Notes: generated by a model not told the origin, from the sequence alone. 64,000 nt of DNA from Pilimelia terevasa (GCF_014647915.1 NZ_BMQC01000009.1:124001-188000); one strand, 5' to 3'. Positions 33,526 to 42,083 are shown, numbered from the stretch's first letter. Program-made: numbers and translations.

Positions 33526-36500
33526 TCACCGGGGATCCTCGCCGCGCACGGCCCGCCGCAGTACCGACAGCCAGCCCCACGGGCCGGGGCGGCCGGGCGC
33601 CGCGATCTCCGCGGGCGGGTCCAGCCGCTGGGGGAAGTCGGCGAAGTGGATGCGGACGAAGGCCGAGAACTTCTCCGCACCCGCCCAGTTCCCCTCGATG
33701 CCCGGTACGGCGTTGCGGATGATCACCGCGGCCTCGGTCAGCCGCAGGGTGCCGCGCTCCTCCAGGGCGGGCAGCAGCGCCGCGCGGGCCCGCGCGACCA
33801 TCTCCGAGCGGGAGAGCTGCGGCGGCTTCGGCACCGGCCGCGCCGCTGCCACGCCCTTGGCGGGCTTGGTCTGCGCCGGCTTGGCCTGCGCGGGCTTGGT
33901 CTGCGCCGGCTTGGCCGGTGCGGGCTTGGCCGGTGTGGGCTGCGGCGATTTCTGAACGACGTTGGGCTGCGCCGGGCTGGCCGCCGCGGTCGCCGGGGCG
34001 GATTTCGGCTGCCCCGGCTTCGCCGCGGCCGGCTTGGGCGCGGCTGACTTGGACGCGGCCGGCTTAGACGCAGCCGGCTTGGACGCGGCCGGCTTGGGCG
34101 CGGTCGGCTTCGGTGTGTTCGGCTTCGGCGGTGCGGCAGGCTGCTGGGGCGAGTGCGTCTTGGCCGCCTTGGGCGCCGCCGCCTTGGGCGGCGCGGCCTT
34201 GGGCGGCGCCACCTTCGGCAGGGACGTCTTGGGCGCGGCCGCGGGTAGCGGGCGCGGCGCGGCGGTACCACCGGACGCGGCCGCGGGCGCGGCAGGCGCG
34301 GCCGGGCCCGCGGGCTTCCTGGCCGGCGTCGCCGACGGCGGGGCGGCGGCCTTCGCCGGCTTGGCCGCCGGGCTCCCGGCCGGGGCGTGGGGGGCCGGCG
34401 GCGTGCCCGGAGCGGGCGTCCTGGCCGGGCGCGAGGCCAGGGACATGCCGGGCCGCAGCACGCAGCCGTCCGGGTCCGGCCGGTACGGGTAGTCGGCCAT
34501 GAAGGTGGTCATGAACACGCCGAACCGGCCGGCCCCGGCCCAGTCGGGAATCAGCCGCGGCACCGCGTCGCGCAGCCGCTGCGCGGCGGTGGCCGGCGGG
34601 AGGGGGCACTGCGCGGCCAGCTCCCGGTCCAGCACCTCGCGCGCCCGGACGAGGTCGGCGGGCAGCGCGCCGCCGCCGGGGGGCGGCGGGGCCGCCACGG
34701 AGACCGGCGCGGGCGCCGCCGGGACCGGCGCGGGCGCGGCCGGGTCGGACAGGAAGCCGCCTTCGACGGTCCCGGGCGTGAAGGTGAACTCGCCGAGATG
34801 CTGCACGACGAACTGCCGGAACCTGCCGGCGCCGGCCCAGCTCTCCCGCAGCGCCGGCAGGGTCTCGCCCAGCACCTGGGCGACCTTGCCGAGGTTCAGC
34901 GGACCGTGCTCCGCCAGCGCCGCCCGCACGACGTCGCGGGCCCGCGCCACCAGGTACTCGTTGGACGGCGTCGGCGGCACCGCCGAGGGCCGGTGCGGGG
35001 CGGTGGACTTCGCCACGGTGGCCTTCGCCACGACCGCGGGCGGCAGCGCCGCGGCGGGGGCCGGGGCCGGGGCGGCGGCCGGCGCGGCCAGCGGAGGAGG
35101 CGCGGCCGCCGAGCGCGGCGCGGCCGGCGTCGGCGGCGCGGCAGGATGCGCGGGCGCGGCCGGCGCCGGCCGGCTGGCGGGCCGGCGGAAGACGTCGCCC
35201 CAGGCGAGGCGGAGGTCGCGCACCGAGCGGTACCGCGCCGCCGCGTCCCGGTCCAGCGCCCGCAGGAAGAACGCCGACAGGCCCGCGCGCAGCGCAGCCG
35301 GGAACTCGGCGGCGGCCAGCACCGGCGGCCCCTCGGTGAACCGCGGCTCGGTCCGCCCGTCGCCCCACACCGGCAGCCGGCCCGAGGCCATCTCGTGCAG
35401 GGTCACCGCCAGGGCGTACCGCTCGGCGGCCGCGTCGTACACCGGCCGCCCGGCCGCGCCGAGGAACGGGTCCCGGTAGCCCGGCGTACCGGCGTGCAGC
35501 TCGCTGTCGGACACCCCGGCCAGCGAGAAGTCGAACAGCACCGGGGCGCGGGTGCCGTTGGGCCGGGTACGGACGACGATGTTGGCCGGCTTCAGGTCGC
35601 GGTGGAAGACCTGCTCGCCCTCCAGGAACGCCACCACGTCCAGGAGCTGGTCGCCGTACGACTCCAGCTCGTCCGGGGCCAGCCGGTCCGGCCCGCGCAG
35701 GCGGGTCGCCAGCGTGTCGGCGCCCAGGTACTCGAAGGCCAGCACCGACCGGCCGGACAGCGTGAGCACGTCGGGCCGCACCAGGCAGATGACCCGGCTG
35801 TCGTTGCGCAGCCGGCGCAGGACCGCCGCCTCCTGCTCCAACCGCGGCCGGCGCGCCTCCGACAGCGCCACCTTGAGCACGTGCCGCGCGCCGTCGTCGT
35901 GCGTGGCGAGCAGGCCCTGCGAGGTCGAGCCGATGCCCAGCACCTCCTCGACCAGCCAGGCGCCGACCCGGTCGCCGGGCACGGCCTCCAGCGGGTCCGG
36001 GCCGTCGGCGGCGACCTGCGCCGCCTCGGCCAGGTGCCGCTCCAGGTCGCCCAGCCGGTCCAGGAACGCGTCCATCGTGGGCAGCCGCCGCGCCGGAGCC
36101 GGTACCGTCGCCGACTGGATCAGGTCGTCCGCGTGCGGCGACACGTCGCTGAACAGGGCCGAGGGCAGCAGCCCCTGCTCGGCCTCCAGCCGCCGCCACA
36201 GCCCCATCGCGTCCTCGGCCGGGGGCTGGCCGGTGAGCAGGGCGTACGCCAGCGCGCCCGCCCCGAACACGTCCAGCGCCACCGGCTCCGCGCCCGGCTG
36301 CTCCCACTCCGGCGCCAGGTACACCCCGTCCTGCGTGGACAGGTGCATCCCGGCGTGCACCGTCGCCGACACCGCCAGGTCGTCGGCGGCCTCCCGCGCG
36401 CGGCTGGCCATGTTCCAGTCGATGATCTCCAGGCGCGGGTGCAGCCAGGCGTCGGCGTCGGTGTGGCCGGTGCGCCGGTCGGCGGGCAGCACCAGCACGC

Positions 36501-37509
36501 ACTCCGCGGACAGCGCCCGGTGGTACAGGCGCCGGCCGTGCGCGTACGCGAGCGCCTCGGCGAGCTGGCGGATCAGGTTGACCCGGACCAGCGGGTCGAG
36601 GCGCTCGCCGTACTCGGCCAGGTAGTCGGGCAGCCGCATGCTGCGCGGGTCGTACCGGTACACCAGCGCCGGGCCGACCTCGTGCTCCTCCAGCGTGTCC
36701 ACCTGCACGATGCCCGGGTGCCGGATGTCGCGCAGGGCCGCCATCTCGCGGCGGGCCGCGCGGGCGATGCTGAGCCGCTCGGGTTCGCGGGCGGTCCGCT
36801 CCACCAGGTACAGCCGGATCCGCCGGTGCGTACCGGGCACCTCGCGGTGCGTGGCCAGGTAGTCCTGCCAGGTCTTGCCCTCGCCCAGCGGCGTGCGGGT
36901 CATCGTCCAGTTGCCGACCTGGTAGTAGCGGGCGCTCTGCGCGATGCCGACCTGGCCGAGCACCTCGACCAGCTTGCGGGACCGGCCGGCGGTGACCTCG
37001 GCGCGCGGGTGCCGCGGCGGGGCGGTGAGCAGCGCGCCGATGTCGCCCAGCCCCTCGGGCAGGCCGTAGAGGGCGAGGCGGTCGGCGTCGGGCAGCTCGA
37101 CCTTGAGCCGGGGCTTGCTGAAGTAGACGGCCGCCTTGACGTAGGGGACGGGGAAGCCGAGGCGCTTGGCCTCGCTCTCCAGCAACCCCTTGAGCCGCTT
37201 GGCCTTGACGTCGGCCTCGATGAGCGCGTTGCCCCGGCCGCGCGGCGGGCCGCCGCCGAACTGCTCCCAGCCGTTGCCGCGCCGCCGCAGCCCGCCGATG
37301 TAGCTCTTGGCCTCGACGAGGTACAGGCCGCCGGGGCCGATCACGAGCGCGTCCACTTCGCACAGCACGCCACTGGTGGCGATGAAGGTGAAGTTGGTCC
37401 ACATCCGGTACGGCTCGGTGTCCGGGATGCAGTCGGCGAGCTGGCTCAGGGCCTCGCGTTCGTGCGGGTGTTCGCTCGGCGTCACCGCCGTCCACCGCTC
37501 GGCGAGCAT
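33526..37509 (-). CDS. PglW-like NERD / tandem protein kinase with three C-terminal repeats
   Basis: The 1327-aa protein begins with a NERD nuclease-like domain (about 14-130; D53 in CEVDALVIG and E66-x-K68 in LVEAKSY). Next is a kinase-like domain (about 225-500) whose HRD is HRA and whose DFG is DWN, so probably a pseudokinase. A second kinase (about 545-790) keeps a Gly-rich loop, the lysine in HVLKVAL and HRDLKPAN near 634, with DFS for DFG. This NERD-plus-kinases layout is that of PglW of BREX type 2. The C-terminal third has three copies of a ~65-aa domain (about 850-917, 950-1017, 1233-1303) with the signature WAGAxxFxxF, separated by Pro/Ala/Lys-rich linkers; they may be winged-helix modules of the LOTUS type. 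No pglX, Y or Z lies nearby. Start: ATG behind GGGAGGTG. Confidence 0.8.
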   Translation of the reverse strand: MLAERWTAVTPSEHPHEREALSQLADCIPDTEPYRMWTNFTFIATSGVLCEVDALVIGPGGLYLVEAKSYIGGLRRRGNGWEQFGGGPPRGRGNALIEADVKAKRLKGLLESEAKRLGFPVPYVKAAVYFSKPRLKVELPDADRLALYGLPEGLGDIGALLTAPPRHPRAEVTAGRSRKLVEVLGQVGIAQSARYYQVGNWTMTRTPLGEGKTWQDYLATHREVPGTHRRIRLYLVERTAREPERLSIARAARREMAALRDIRHPGIVQVDTLEEHEVGPALVYRYDPRSMRLPDYLAEYGERLDPLVRVNLIRQLAEALAYAHGRRLYHRALSAECVLVLPADRRTGHTDADAWLHPRLEIIDWNMASRAREAADDLAVSATVHAGMHLSTQDGVYLAPEWEQPGAEPVALDVFGAGALAYALLTGQPPAEDAMGLWRRLEAEQGLLPSALFSDVSPHADDLIQSATVPAPARRLPTMDAFLDRLGDLERHLAEAAQVAADGPDPLEAVPGDRVGAWLVEEVLGIGSTSQGLLATHDDGARHVLKVALSEARRPRLEQEAAVLRRLRNDSRVICLVRPDVLTLSGRSVLAFEYLGADTLATRLRGPDRLAPDELESYGDQLLDVVAFLEGEQVFHRDLKPANIVVRTRPNGTRAPVLFDFSLAGVSDSELHAGTPGYRDPFLGAAGRPVYDAAAERYALAVTLHEMASGRLPVWGDGRTEPRFTEGPPVLAAAEFPAALRAGLSAFFLRALDRDAAARYRSVRDLRLAWGDVFRRPASRPAPAAPAHPAAPPTPAAPRSAAAPPPLAAPAAAPAPAPAAALPPAVVAKATVAKSTAPHRPSAVPPTPSNEYLVARARDVVRAALAEHGPLNLGKVAQVLGETLPALRESWAGAGRFRQFVVQHLGEFTFTPGTVEGGFLSDPAAPAPVPAAPAPVSVAAPPPPGGGALPADLVRAREVLDRELAAQCPLPPATAAQRLRDAVPRLIPDWAGAGRFGVFMTTFMADYPYRPDPDGCVLRPGMSLASRPARTPAPGTPPAPHAPAGSPAAKPAKAAAPPSATPARKPAGPAAPAAPAAASGGTAAPRPLPAAAPKTSLPKVAPPKAAPPKAAAPKAAKTHSPQQPAAPPKPNTPKPTAPKPAASKPAASKPAASKSAAPKPAAAKPGQPKSAPATAAASPAQPNVVQKSPQPTPAKPAPAKPAQTKPAQAKPAQTKPAKGVAAARPVPKPPQLSRSEMVARARAALLPALEERGTLRLTEAAVIIRNAVPGIEGNWAGAEKFSAFVRIHFADFPQRLDPPAEIAAPGRPGPWGWLSVLRRAVRGEDPR
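33840..34150. repeat. Pro/Ala/Lys-rich short tandem repeats within the kinase gene
   Basis: Units of 12-15 bases encoding K-P-A-x-x or S-K-P-A-A repeat many times, some exactly. They encode the flexible linker before the last WAGA repeat, and a stretch like this can change length by slippage. Confidence 0.7.
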
Positions 37510-37650
37510 CCCACCTCCCGACGCCGGTCGCCTCGGCTCATCGTACGCAGCGCGGCCGGCCCCGGATGTCGGACTCGCCCCCGGCCGAACGGCGTCACAC
37601 CTCGCCCGACGGGGCCGCAACCAACCGGCGGTCTCGCGCGTTGACCCAGG

Positions 37651-38505
37651 TCAGGCGAGTCGCCGCCAGGCGTCGTAGTGGTGTACCGCGATCCCCGCGA
37701 AGGCCGGTGCCGGCGCGGCGAGCGCGGCGGCGTCGACCGCGGCCAGGGTCGCGTCCAGGTCCGCGGCCGGGCGTCCGGCGAAGGAGCAGTGCCCGCACCC
37801 GGCGGTCGGGCCGGTCTCGGCCGCGAGCCGGACCGGCTTGCCCGCCCGGGCGCCGTGGGCGAGCAGGTCGCCGCCGACGTCCCACATCGAGTTCGGGCCG
37901 GTGGCGGTGTTCCGGTAGCTCATCACCGTGGCGGCGTCGACGCGGCGCAGCGTCTCGGCGGCCAGGTTGCGGCCGGCCACGCTGACCTCCCCCCACCAGA
38001 ACGGCACATCGGCCTCCAGCGGCAGCGCGGCCTCGCGCTGGAGGGCGGCGAGCAGGGACAGGTACCGCGCGGCGACGCCCTCGCGGTCGGTGCTCCACTC
38101 CGGCAGCAGGTACGGCTCGACGTCCACGTGGTACCCGGCGAACAGGCCGGTGCCGGCCGCCGCGCGCAGCCAGCCCAGCGCGCCCCGGCGGTCGTCCACC
38201 CACCCGGGGTCGCCGCCGAGGGCGTACAGCCGTACGTCCGCGGTGCCGGCCAGGTCGGCGAGCGCCCGCAGCCGGGCCAGCTCGGCGCCCGCCGGCCGGC
38301 CCGTCACCGAGACGAAGACGTCCCGGACCCCCGCCGCGACCGCCCAGTCGACGACCTCGCCGGCCGGGGCGTCGCTCCACAGCCACATCGCGCGGGTGCC
38401 CGCCGCGGCGGGCGCCGTCGACGGCGCCGCCTGCGCCGGCGCGGCGGCCAGCACGCCCGCCGCCGTCACCGCGACCATCACCGCGTCCAGCCAGCGCACC
38501 CGCAT
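37651..38505 (-). CDS. Secreted TIM-barrel-like hydrolase of unknown specificity
   Basis: The 284-aa precursor has a signal peptide (basic MRVRWLDAV start, hydrophobic VAVTAAGVLAAA, cleavage near AQAAP). The mature part alternates strands and helices: RAMWLWSD, GVRDVFVSVTG, VRLYALGGDP, GYHVDVEPYLLPEW (a D-x-E pair), LEADVPFWW, ATVMSYRNTATG, KPVRLAAETG and FAGIAVHHYDAW. Such a barrel with acidic residues at strand ends resembles GH-type glycoside hydrolases, but I cannot place it in a CAZy family. Two cysteines (CGHC) sit near the C-terminus. The start follows GGGGAGG closely. It is separate from the flanking genes. Confidence 0.7.
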   Translation of the reverse strand: MRVRWLDAVMVAVTAAGVLAAAPAQAAPSTAPAAAGTRAMWLWSDAPAGEVVDWAVAAGVRDVFVSVTGRPAGAELARLRALADLAGTADVRLYALGGDPGWVDDRRGALGWLRAAAGTGLFAGYHVDVEPYLLPEWSTDREGVAARYLSLLAALQREAALPLEADVPFWWGEVSVAGRNLAAETLRRVDAATVMSYRNTATGPNSMWDVGGDLLAHGARAGKPVRLAAETGPTAGCGHCSFAGRPAADLDATLAAVDAAALAAPAPAFAGIAVHHYDAWRRLA

Positions 38506-38639
38506 GGAGCCTCCCCGTGTTCCGTCCGGGGGTCTATCGCCCGGGGGCCGCGGGACCGCTGCCGCTCCCGCCGGATGTGGCCGGCCGGACGACGCGAAAC
38601 CGCCACGGATCCGGTCACCGCGCCGGTCCGTACCGACAG

Positions 38640-40004
38640 TCAGTCCTTCTCCTCGAACAGGACGCCCGGGTTGAGCAGGCCCGCGGGGTCGACAGCGGCC
38701 CGGATCCGGCGCATCAGGGCCACCTGCGCGGCGTCTCGGGACAGGCCCAGCCAGGCCGTCTTCGCCCGCCCCACCCCGTGCTCGGAGCTGATGCTGCCGT
38801 CCCGGTCGGCGACCAGGCGCAGGACGGCGTCGGTCACCGCGTCGGCGGCGCCGCGGGCGTCGAGGACGTTGACGTGCAGGTTCCCCTCGCCCAGGTGCCC
38901 GAAGACCACCAGCCGGGCGGCGGGGGCGGCCGCGGCGACCGCCGGGGGCAGCGCGGCGACCAGGCCGGGCAGGGCGCGCACCGGGACGCTGACGTCGAGC
39001 TTGACCGGTACCCCGGCCGCGCTGATCGCCTCGGTGTGCGTCTCCCGGTACGCCCACAGCCGGGCCACGCCGGTCGCGTCGGCGGCGACCGTCGCGTCCC
39101 GGACCGCCGGGCAGCCGGCGAGCACCTCCAGCAGCACGTCGGTCTGGTCGGTCCGCCCCGCGCTCTCCACCAGGACGTACGCGGGGTGCGCGGCCCCGAA
39201 CGGCGCGGGCAGGCGCCCGTGCGCGCGCACCAGCTCCAGCCCGTCGGCGAGCATCAGCTCCGCGGCGGACAGCCCCGGCAGCCCCGACCGCGCGGCGGCC
39301 AGGACGTCGAGCGCGCCGGCCACGCCGTCCACCGCGACGAGCGCGACCGCGCGCGCGGGCAGCAGCGGCACCAGGCGCAGCCGGACCCGCGTGATCACCG
39401 CGAGCGTCCCCTCGCTGCCGGCCAGGAGCTGGGTCAGGTCGTAGCCGGTGTTGTCCTTGGCCAGGCCCGCCAGCCGGCGCAGCACCGTGCCGTCGGACAG
39501 CACCGCCTCGACGCCGGTGAGCTGCTCGCGCATACTGCCGTACCGCACCACGCGGACGCCGCCCGCGTTCGTCGCCACCAGCCCGCCCACGGTCGCCGCC
39601 GACCGCGCCGCCAGGTCGACGCCGACGTCGAGCCCCGCCGCCCGCGCGTGCCGCTGCAGCCGCTCCAGCGTCACGCCCGCCCCGGCGGTGACCTGCGCCG
39701 CGAGCCGGTCCACCGGCTCCAGTTCGGTGAGCCGGCCGAGGCTGAGCAGCACCTCGCCGCCGGCCGGCACGCCGCCGCCGACCAAGCCGGTGTTGCCGCC
39801 CTGGACCGTGACCGGCGCGCCCGCCGCGGCGCACGCCCGCAGCACCGCGGCGACCTGCGCGGTGTCGGCCGGGCGCACCACGCAGCGCGCGGCGCCGGTG
39901 AACCGCCGGGTCCAGTCCGTCTCGTACGGCGCCCGCAGGTCCGGGTCCACCAGCACGTGCGCCGGGCCGACGGCCGCGGCGAGCCGCCCGAGCAGGTCGG
40001 TCAC
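38640..40004 (-). CDS. FAD-linked oxidase, D-2-hydroxyglutarate dehydrogenase-like
   Basis: The 454-aa protein is of the GlcD/D-lactate dehydrogenase family: a PP-loop FAD domain with VQGGNTGLVGGG (about 67-78), a TVGGLVATNAGG stretch, GSEGTLAVIT, and a C-terminal domain with the metal-binding FGHLGEGNLHVNV and SSEHGVGRAK motifs. These histidines and the glutamate are the ones used by D-2-hydroxyglutarate and D-lactate dehydrogenases. It overlaps the upstream serA by four bases (GTGA), a translational coupling. E. coli-type SerA reduces 2-oxoglutarate to D-2-hydroxyglutarate when oxidising 3-phosphoglycerate, and a coupled dehydrogenase reoxidises it in Pseudomonas. That makes D-2-hydroxyglutarate the best guess for the substrate; glycolate or D-lactate remain possible. 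Confidence 0.85.
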   Translation of the reverse strand: MTDLLGRLAAAVGPAHVLVDPDLRAPYETDWTRRFTGAARCVVRPADTAQVAAVLRACAAAGAPVTVQGGNTGLVGGGVPAGGEVLLSLGRLTELEPVDRLAAQVTAGAGVTLERLQRHARAAGLDVGVDLAARSAATVGGLVATNAGGVRVVRYGSMREQLTGVEAVLSDGTVLRRLAGLAKDNTGYDLTQLLAGSEGTLAVITRVRLRLVPLLPARAVALVAVDGVAGALDVLAAARSGLPGLSAAELMLADGLELVRAHGRLPAPFGAAHPAYVLVESAGRTDQTDVLLEVLAGCPAVRDATVAADATGVARLWAYRETHTEAISAAGVPVKLDVSVPVRALPGLVAALPPAVAAAAPAARLVVFGHLGEGNLHVNVLDARGAADAVTDAVLRLVADRDGSISSEHGVGRAKTAWLGLSRDAAQVALMRRIRAAVDPAGLLNPGVLFEEKD

Positions 40005-41221
40005 GACAGGACCCGCAGCCGGACCGTCTGGCTCATCCCGCGCAGCCGGTCGAGGGCGTCGGCGGTGAGGTTCGCGCTCACGTCGGTGATCAGGTAGCCG
40101 TACTCGCCGCGGGTGCTGAGAAGCTGGCCCTCCACGTTCACGGCGTGGTCGGCGAGCACCCGGTTCACCTGGGCCAGGACGCCCGGGGTGTTGGCGTGCA
40201 CGTGGACGATCCGGTGGTGCCCCGGCTGTACCGGCAGCGCCACGCCGGGCAGGTTCACGCTCAGGGTCGTCGTGCCCTCGGCGACGAACTGGGTCAGCTT
40301 GTTCGCCACGAACCCGCCGATGTCCGCCTGCGCCTCCTCCGTCGACCCGCCGATGTGCGGGGTGAGAATCACGTTCGGCAGCCCGCGCAGCGCGGAGGCG
40401 AACTCCTCGCCGCGCCCCTTGGGCTCCCGCGGGAACACGTCCACGGCGGCGCCGGCCAGGTGGCCGCTGACCAGGTGGTCGCGCAGGGCGTCGTGGTCGA
40501 CGACGATGCCCCGGGACAGGTTGAGGAACAGGCTGCCCGGGCGCATCCGGGCGAACTGCGCGGCCCCGAAGAACCCGCTGTTGCCCGGCCGGCCGTCCAC
40601 GTGCAGGGTCACCACGTCGGAGTCGGCCAGCAGCGCGTCCAGCGACGCGCAGCGGGCCGCGTTGCCCAGCGCTAGCCGGTCGGCGGTGTCGTAGAAGGAG
40701 ACCCGCATCCCGAGGTTCTCGGCCAGCACCGAGAGCTGGGTGCCGATGTTGCCGTACCCGACGATGCCCAGCCGCCGCCCGCGTACCTCGTGACTGCCCT
40801 CGGCGGCCTTGTTCCACAGCCCCCCGTGCATCTCGGCGTTCTTCTCGGTGAGCCGCCGGGTCAGCGCGATGATCTCCGCGAGCGCCAGCTCCACCACCGA
40901 GCGGGTGTTGGAGAAGGGCGCGTTGAACACGGCCACGCCCGCCGCCGACGCCTCGGCGACGTCGATCTGGTCGGTGCCGATGCAGAACGCCCCGACGGCC
41001 AGCAGCGCGTCGGCCGCGGCGAGCACCTTCGCGGTCACCTGGGTCTTCGACCGGATGCCGAGCAGGTGCACGCCGCCGATGCGGGAGATCAGCTCGGTCT
41101 CGTCCAGCGCGTCGCGCAGGGACTCGACGGCGAAGCCCGCGGCGGTCAGCCGCGCGACGGCCTCGGGGTGGATGCTTTCGAGCAGCAGGACGCGCACCTG
41201 CGACTGGTCGACCATCGTCAT
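40001..41221 (-). CDS. serA: Phosphoglycerate dehydrogenase (E. coli-type, ACT domain)
   Basis: The 406-aa enzyme oxidises 3-phosphoglycerate with NAD in the first step of serine synthesis. It shows the substrate-binding lobe with GIRSKTQVTA, the NAD loop GIVGYGNIGTQLSVLAENLG, the catalytic R-E-H set (NLSRGIVVD, the E in PREPKG, and LTPHIGGSTEEAQ), and a C-terminal ACT domain (VHVHANTPGVLAQVNRVLAD) that binds serine for feedback inhibition. The length is that of the short E. coli type; many actinobacteria instead have a form of about 530 aa with an extra domain. Start: ATG at 41219-41221 behind GGAG; an ATG two codons later is an alternative. The stop overlaps the FAD-oxidase start. Confidence 0.93.
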   Translation of the reverse strand: MTMVDQSQVRVLLLESIHPEAVARLTAAGFAVESLRDALDETELISRIGGVHLLGIRSKTQVTAKVLAAADALLAVGAFCIGTDQIDVAEASAAGVAVFNAPFSNTRSVVELALAEIIALTRRLTEKNAEMHGGLWNKAAEGSHEVRGRRLGIVGYGNIGTQLSVLAENLGMRVSFYDTADRLALGNAARCASLDALLADSDVVTLHVDGRPGNSGFFGAAQFARMRPGSLFLNLSRGIVVDHDALRDHLVSGHLAGAAVDVFPREPKGRGEEFASALRGLPNVILTPHIGGSTEEAQADIGGFVANKLTQFVAEGTTTLSVNLPGVALPVQPGHHRIVHVHANTPGVLAQVNRVLADHAVNVEGQLLSTRGEYGYLITDVSANLTADALDRLRGMSQTVRLRVLS

Positions 41222-41342
41222 CGCACTCCAGATCGCCGTCGGGGCAGCTCGCAGGGCTGGCACAGGGCCACTTTACGGGCCGGCACGGACCGGGCCGGCG
41301 GCCCGTCCCGCGACGGGCTCCCTCACCGGCCGCCCGCCAGCG

Positions 41343-41474
41343 TCACGCGCAGTGCACGTCGGCATCCGCCTCTGGCGTGAAGGCCGCCAGGGCCAGGTGG
41401 CCGGCGTGCAGCCGGGAGGGGCGGGCGTACCGGTGGGTGTCCACGCCCGGCCGGGCGTCCACTGAGGATGACAT
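41343..41474 (-). CDS. 43-aa leaderless ORF of unknown function
   Basis: A 43-codon frame begins with ATG six bases after a TAGCTT box. Third positions are strongly G/C like those of real genes here. The product MSSSVDARPGVDTHRYARPS continues with LHAGHLALAAFTPEAD and ends in VHCA, giving a C-terminal cysteine. It has no signal peptide or transmembrane helix. It lies alone in the gap between serA and the trmH-type gene. It could be a small regulatory protein or a precursor-like peptide; no modifying enzyme is adjacent. Confidence 0.45.
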   Translation of the reverse strand: MSSSVDARPGVDTHRYARPSRLHAGHLALAAFTPEADADVHCA

Positions 41475-41480
41475 GCCGGC

Positions 41481-41486
41481 AAGCTA
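41481..41486 (-). promoter_or_regulatory. -10 box TAGCTT of the 43-aa ORF
   Basis: On the minus strand TAGCTT is 6 bases before the ATG at 41474, the same hexamer that precedes the Pls-like gene. Confidence 0.45.
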
Positions 41487-41514
41487 GGCGACGCCTACGA
41501 CATCGCCGACGCGC

Positions 41515-42012
41515 TCAGCCGGCCGGGTACTGGCGGCAGTACTCGTACAGCGCCATCGCCGTCGCCGTCGCCACGTTGTGGCTGTGCGGCATACCCCAGA
41601 CGGGGATCTCCACGCAGTCGTCCATCAGTGCCAGCTCCTCGTCCTTGAGGCCCTGCCGCTCGTTGCCGACCACCAGCGCCGTCCGGCGCGGGAACGCGAA
41701 GGTGTGCAGGTTCGCCGAGTCGGTCGTCTGCTCCAGGCCGACCAGCCGGTACCCGTCGGCCCGTAGTTGCCGCAGCACCGGCGCGAGCGAGCGGTGCGCC
41801 CGGACCTCGATCTGCCCCAGGCTGTCGCGGGCCACCGCCGGGTCGGGCCGGACGTTGCCGGTCGCGTAGACGGTCGTGATCCCGCAGCAGCCGGCCGCCC
41901 GCAGGATGGTCGACAGGTTCACCTGGCTGCGCAGCGGCGCGCACGCCACGACGATTTCCCGCGGCCGCTCCAGGGCCGTCGGCGGGCGGTGGCGGACATG
42001 CGCGGCGGACAT
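41515..42012 (-). CDS. TrmH (SpoU)-family RNA 2'-O-methyltransferase
   Basis: The 165-aa protein carries the SPOUT motifs: motif 1 NLSTILRAAGCCGI (N and R conserved), motif 2 TALVVGNERQGL (G-N-E-x-x-G), and motif 3 IPVWGMPHSHNVATATAMALYEY, which forms the knotted AdoMet site. It transfers a methyl group to a ribose 2'-OH of tRNA or rRNA; the exact nucleotide is not predictable. The length is that of single-domain SpoU enzymes without the L30-like N-domain. The TATACT box 7 bases before the ATG indicates a leaderless transcript. It is divergent from the KamB-like methyltransferase, with an 83-base shared promoter region. Confidence 0.9.
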   Translation of the reverse strand: MSAAHVRHRPPTALERPREIVVACAPLRSQVNLSTILRAAGCCGITTVYATGNVRPDPAVARDSLGQIEVRAHRSLAPVLRQLRADGYRLVGLEQTTDSANLHTFAFPRRTALVVGNERQGLKDEELALMDDCVEIPVWGMPHSHNVATATAMALYEYCRQYPAG

Positions 42013-42019
42013 GCCGGGC

Positions 42020-42025
42020 AGTATA
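42020..42025 (-). promoter_or_regulatory. -10 box TATACT of the TrmH-type gene
   Basis: On the minus strand TATACT, nearly the perfect consensus, lies 7 bases before the ATG at 42012 with no ribosome site. Confidence 0.55.
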
Positions 42026-42083
42026 GGGAGGCCGCAGGCGCCTGCCGGACACGTACGCCGCGGGCGCCGGCCGGGCCGGCCGC

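Noticed and set aside
33840-34150. Short GC-rich repeats as a mobile or CRISPR-like element
   Set aside because: They encode an in-frame Pro/Ala/Lys linker of the kinase and vary in unit length.
29113-37509. A BREX or Pgl phage-defence system
   Set aside because: The kinase resembles PglW, but the methyltransferase is half the size of PglX and lies 3 kb away, and no pglZ, brxL or ATPase gene is present. I keep only the PglW-like layout as an observation.
41273-41482. A 69-codon minus-strand frame over the 43-aa ORF
   Set aside because: It is in another frame, rich in Pro/Thr/Trp/Arg, and is not linked to the TAGCTT box. The 43-codon frame fits promoter and codon use better.
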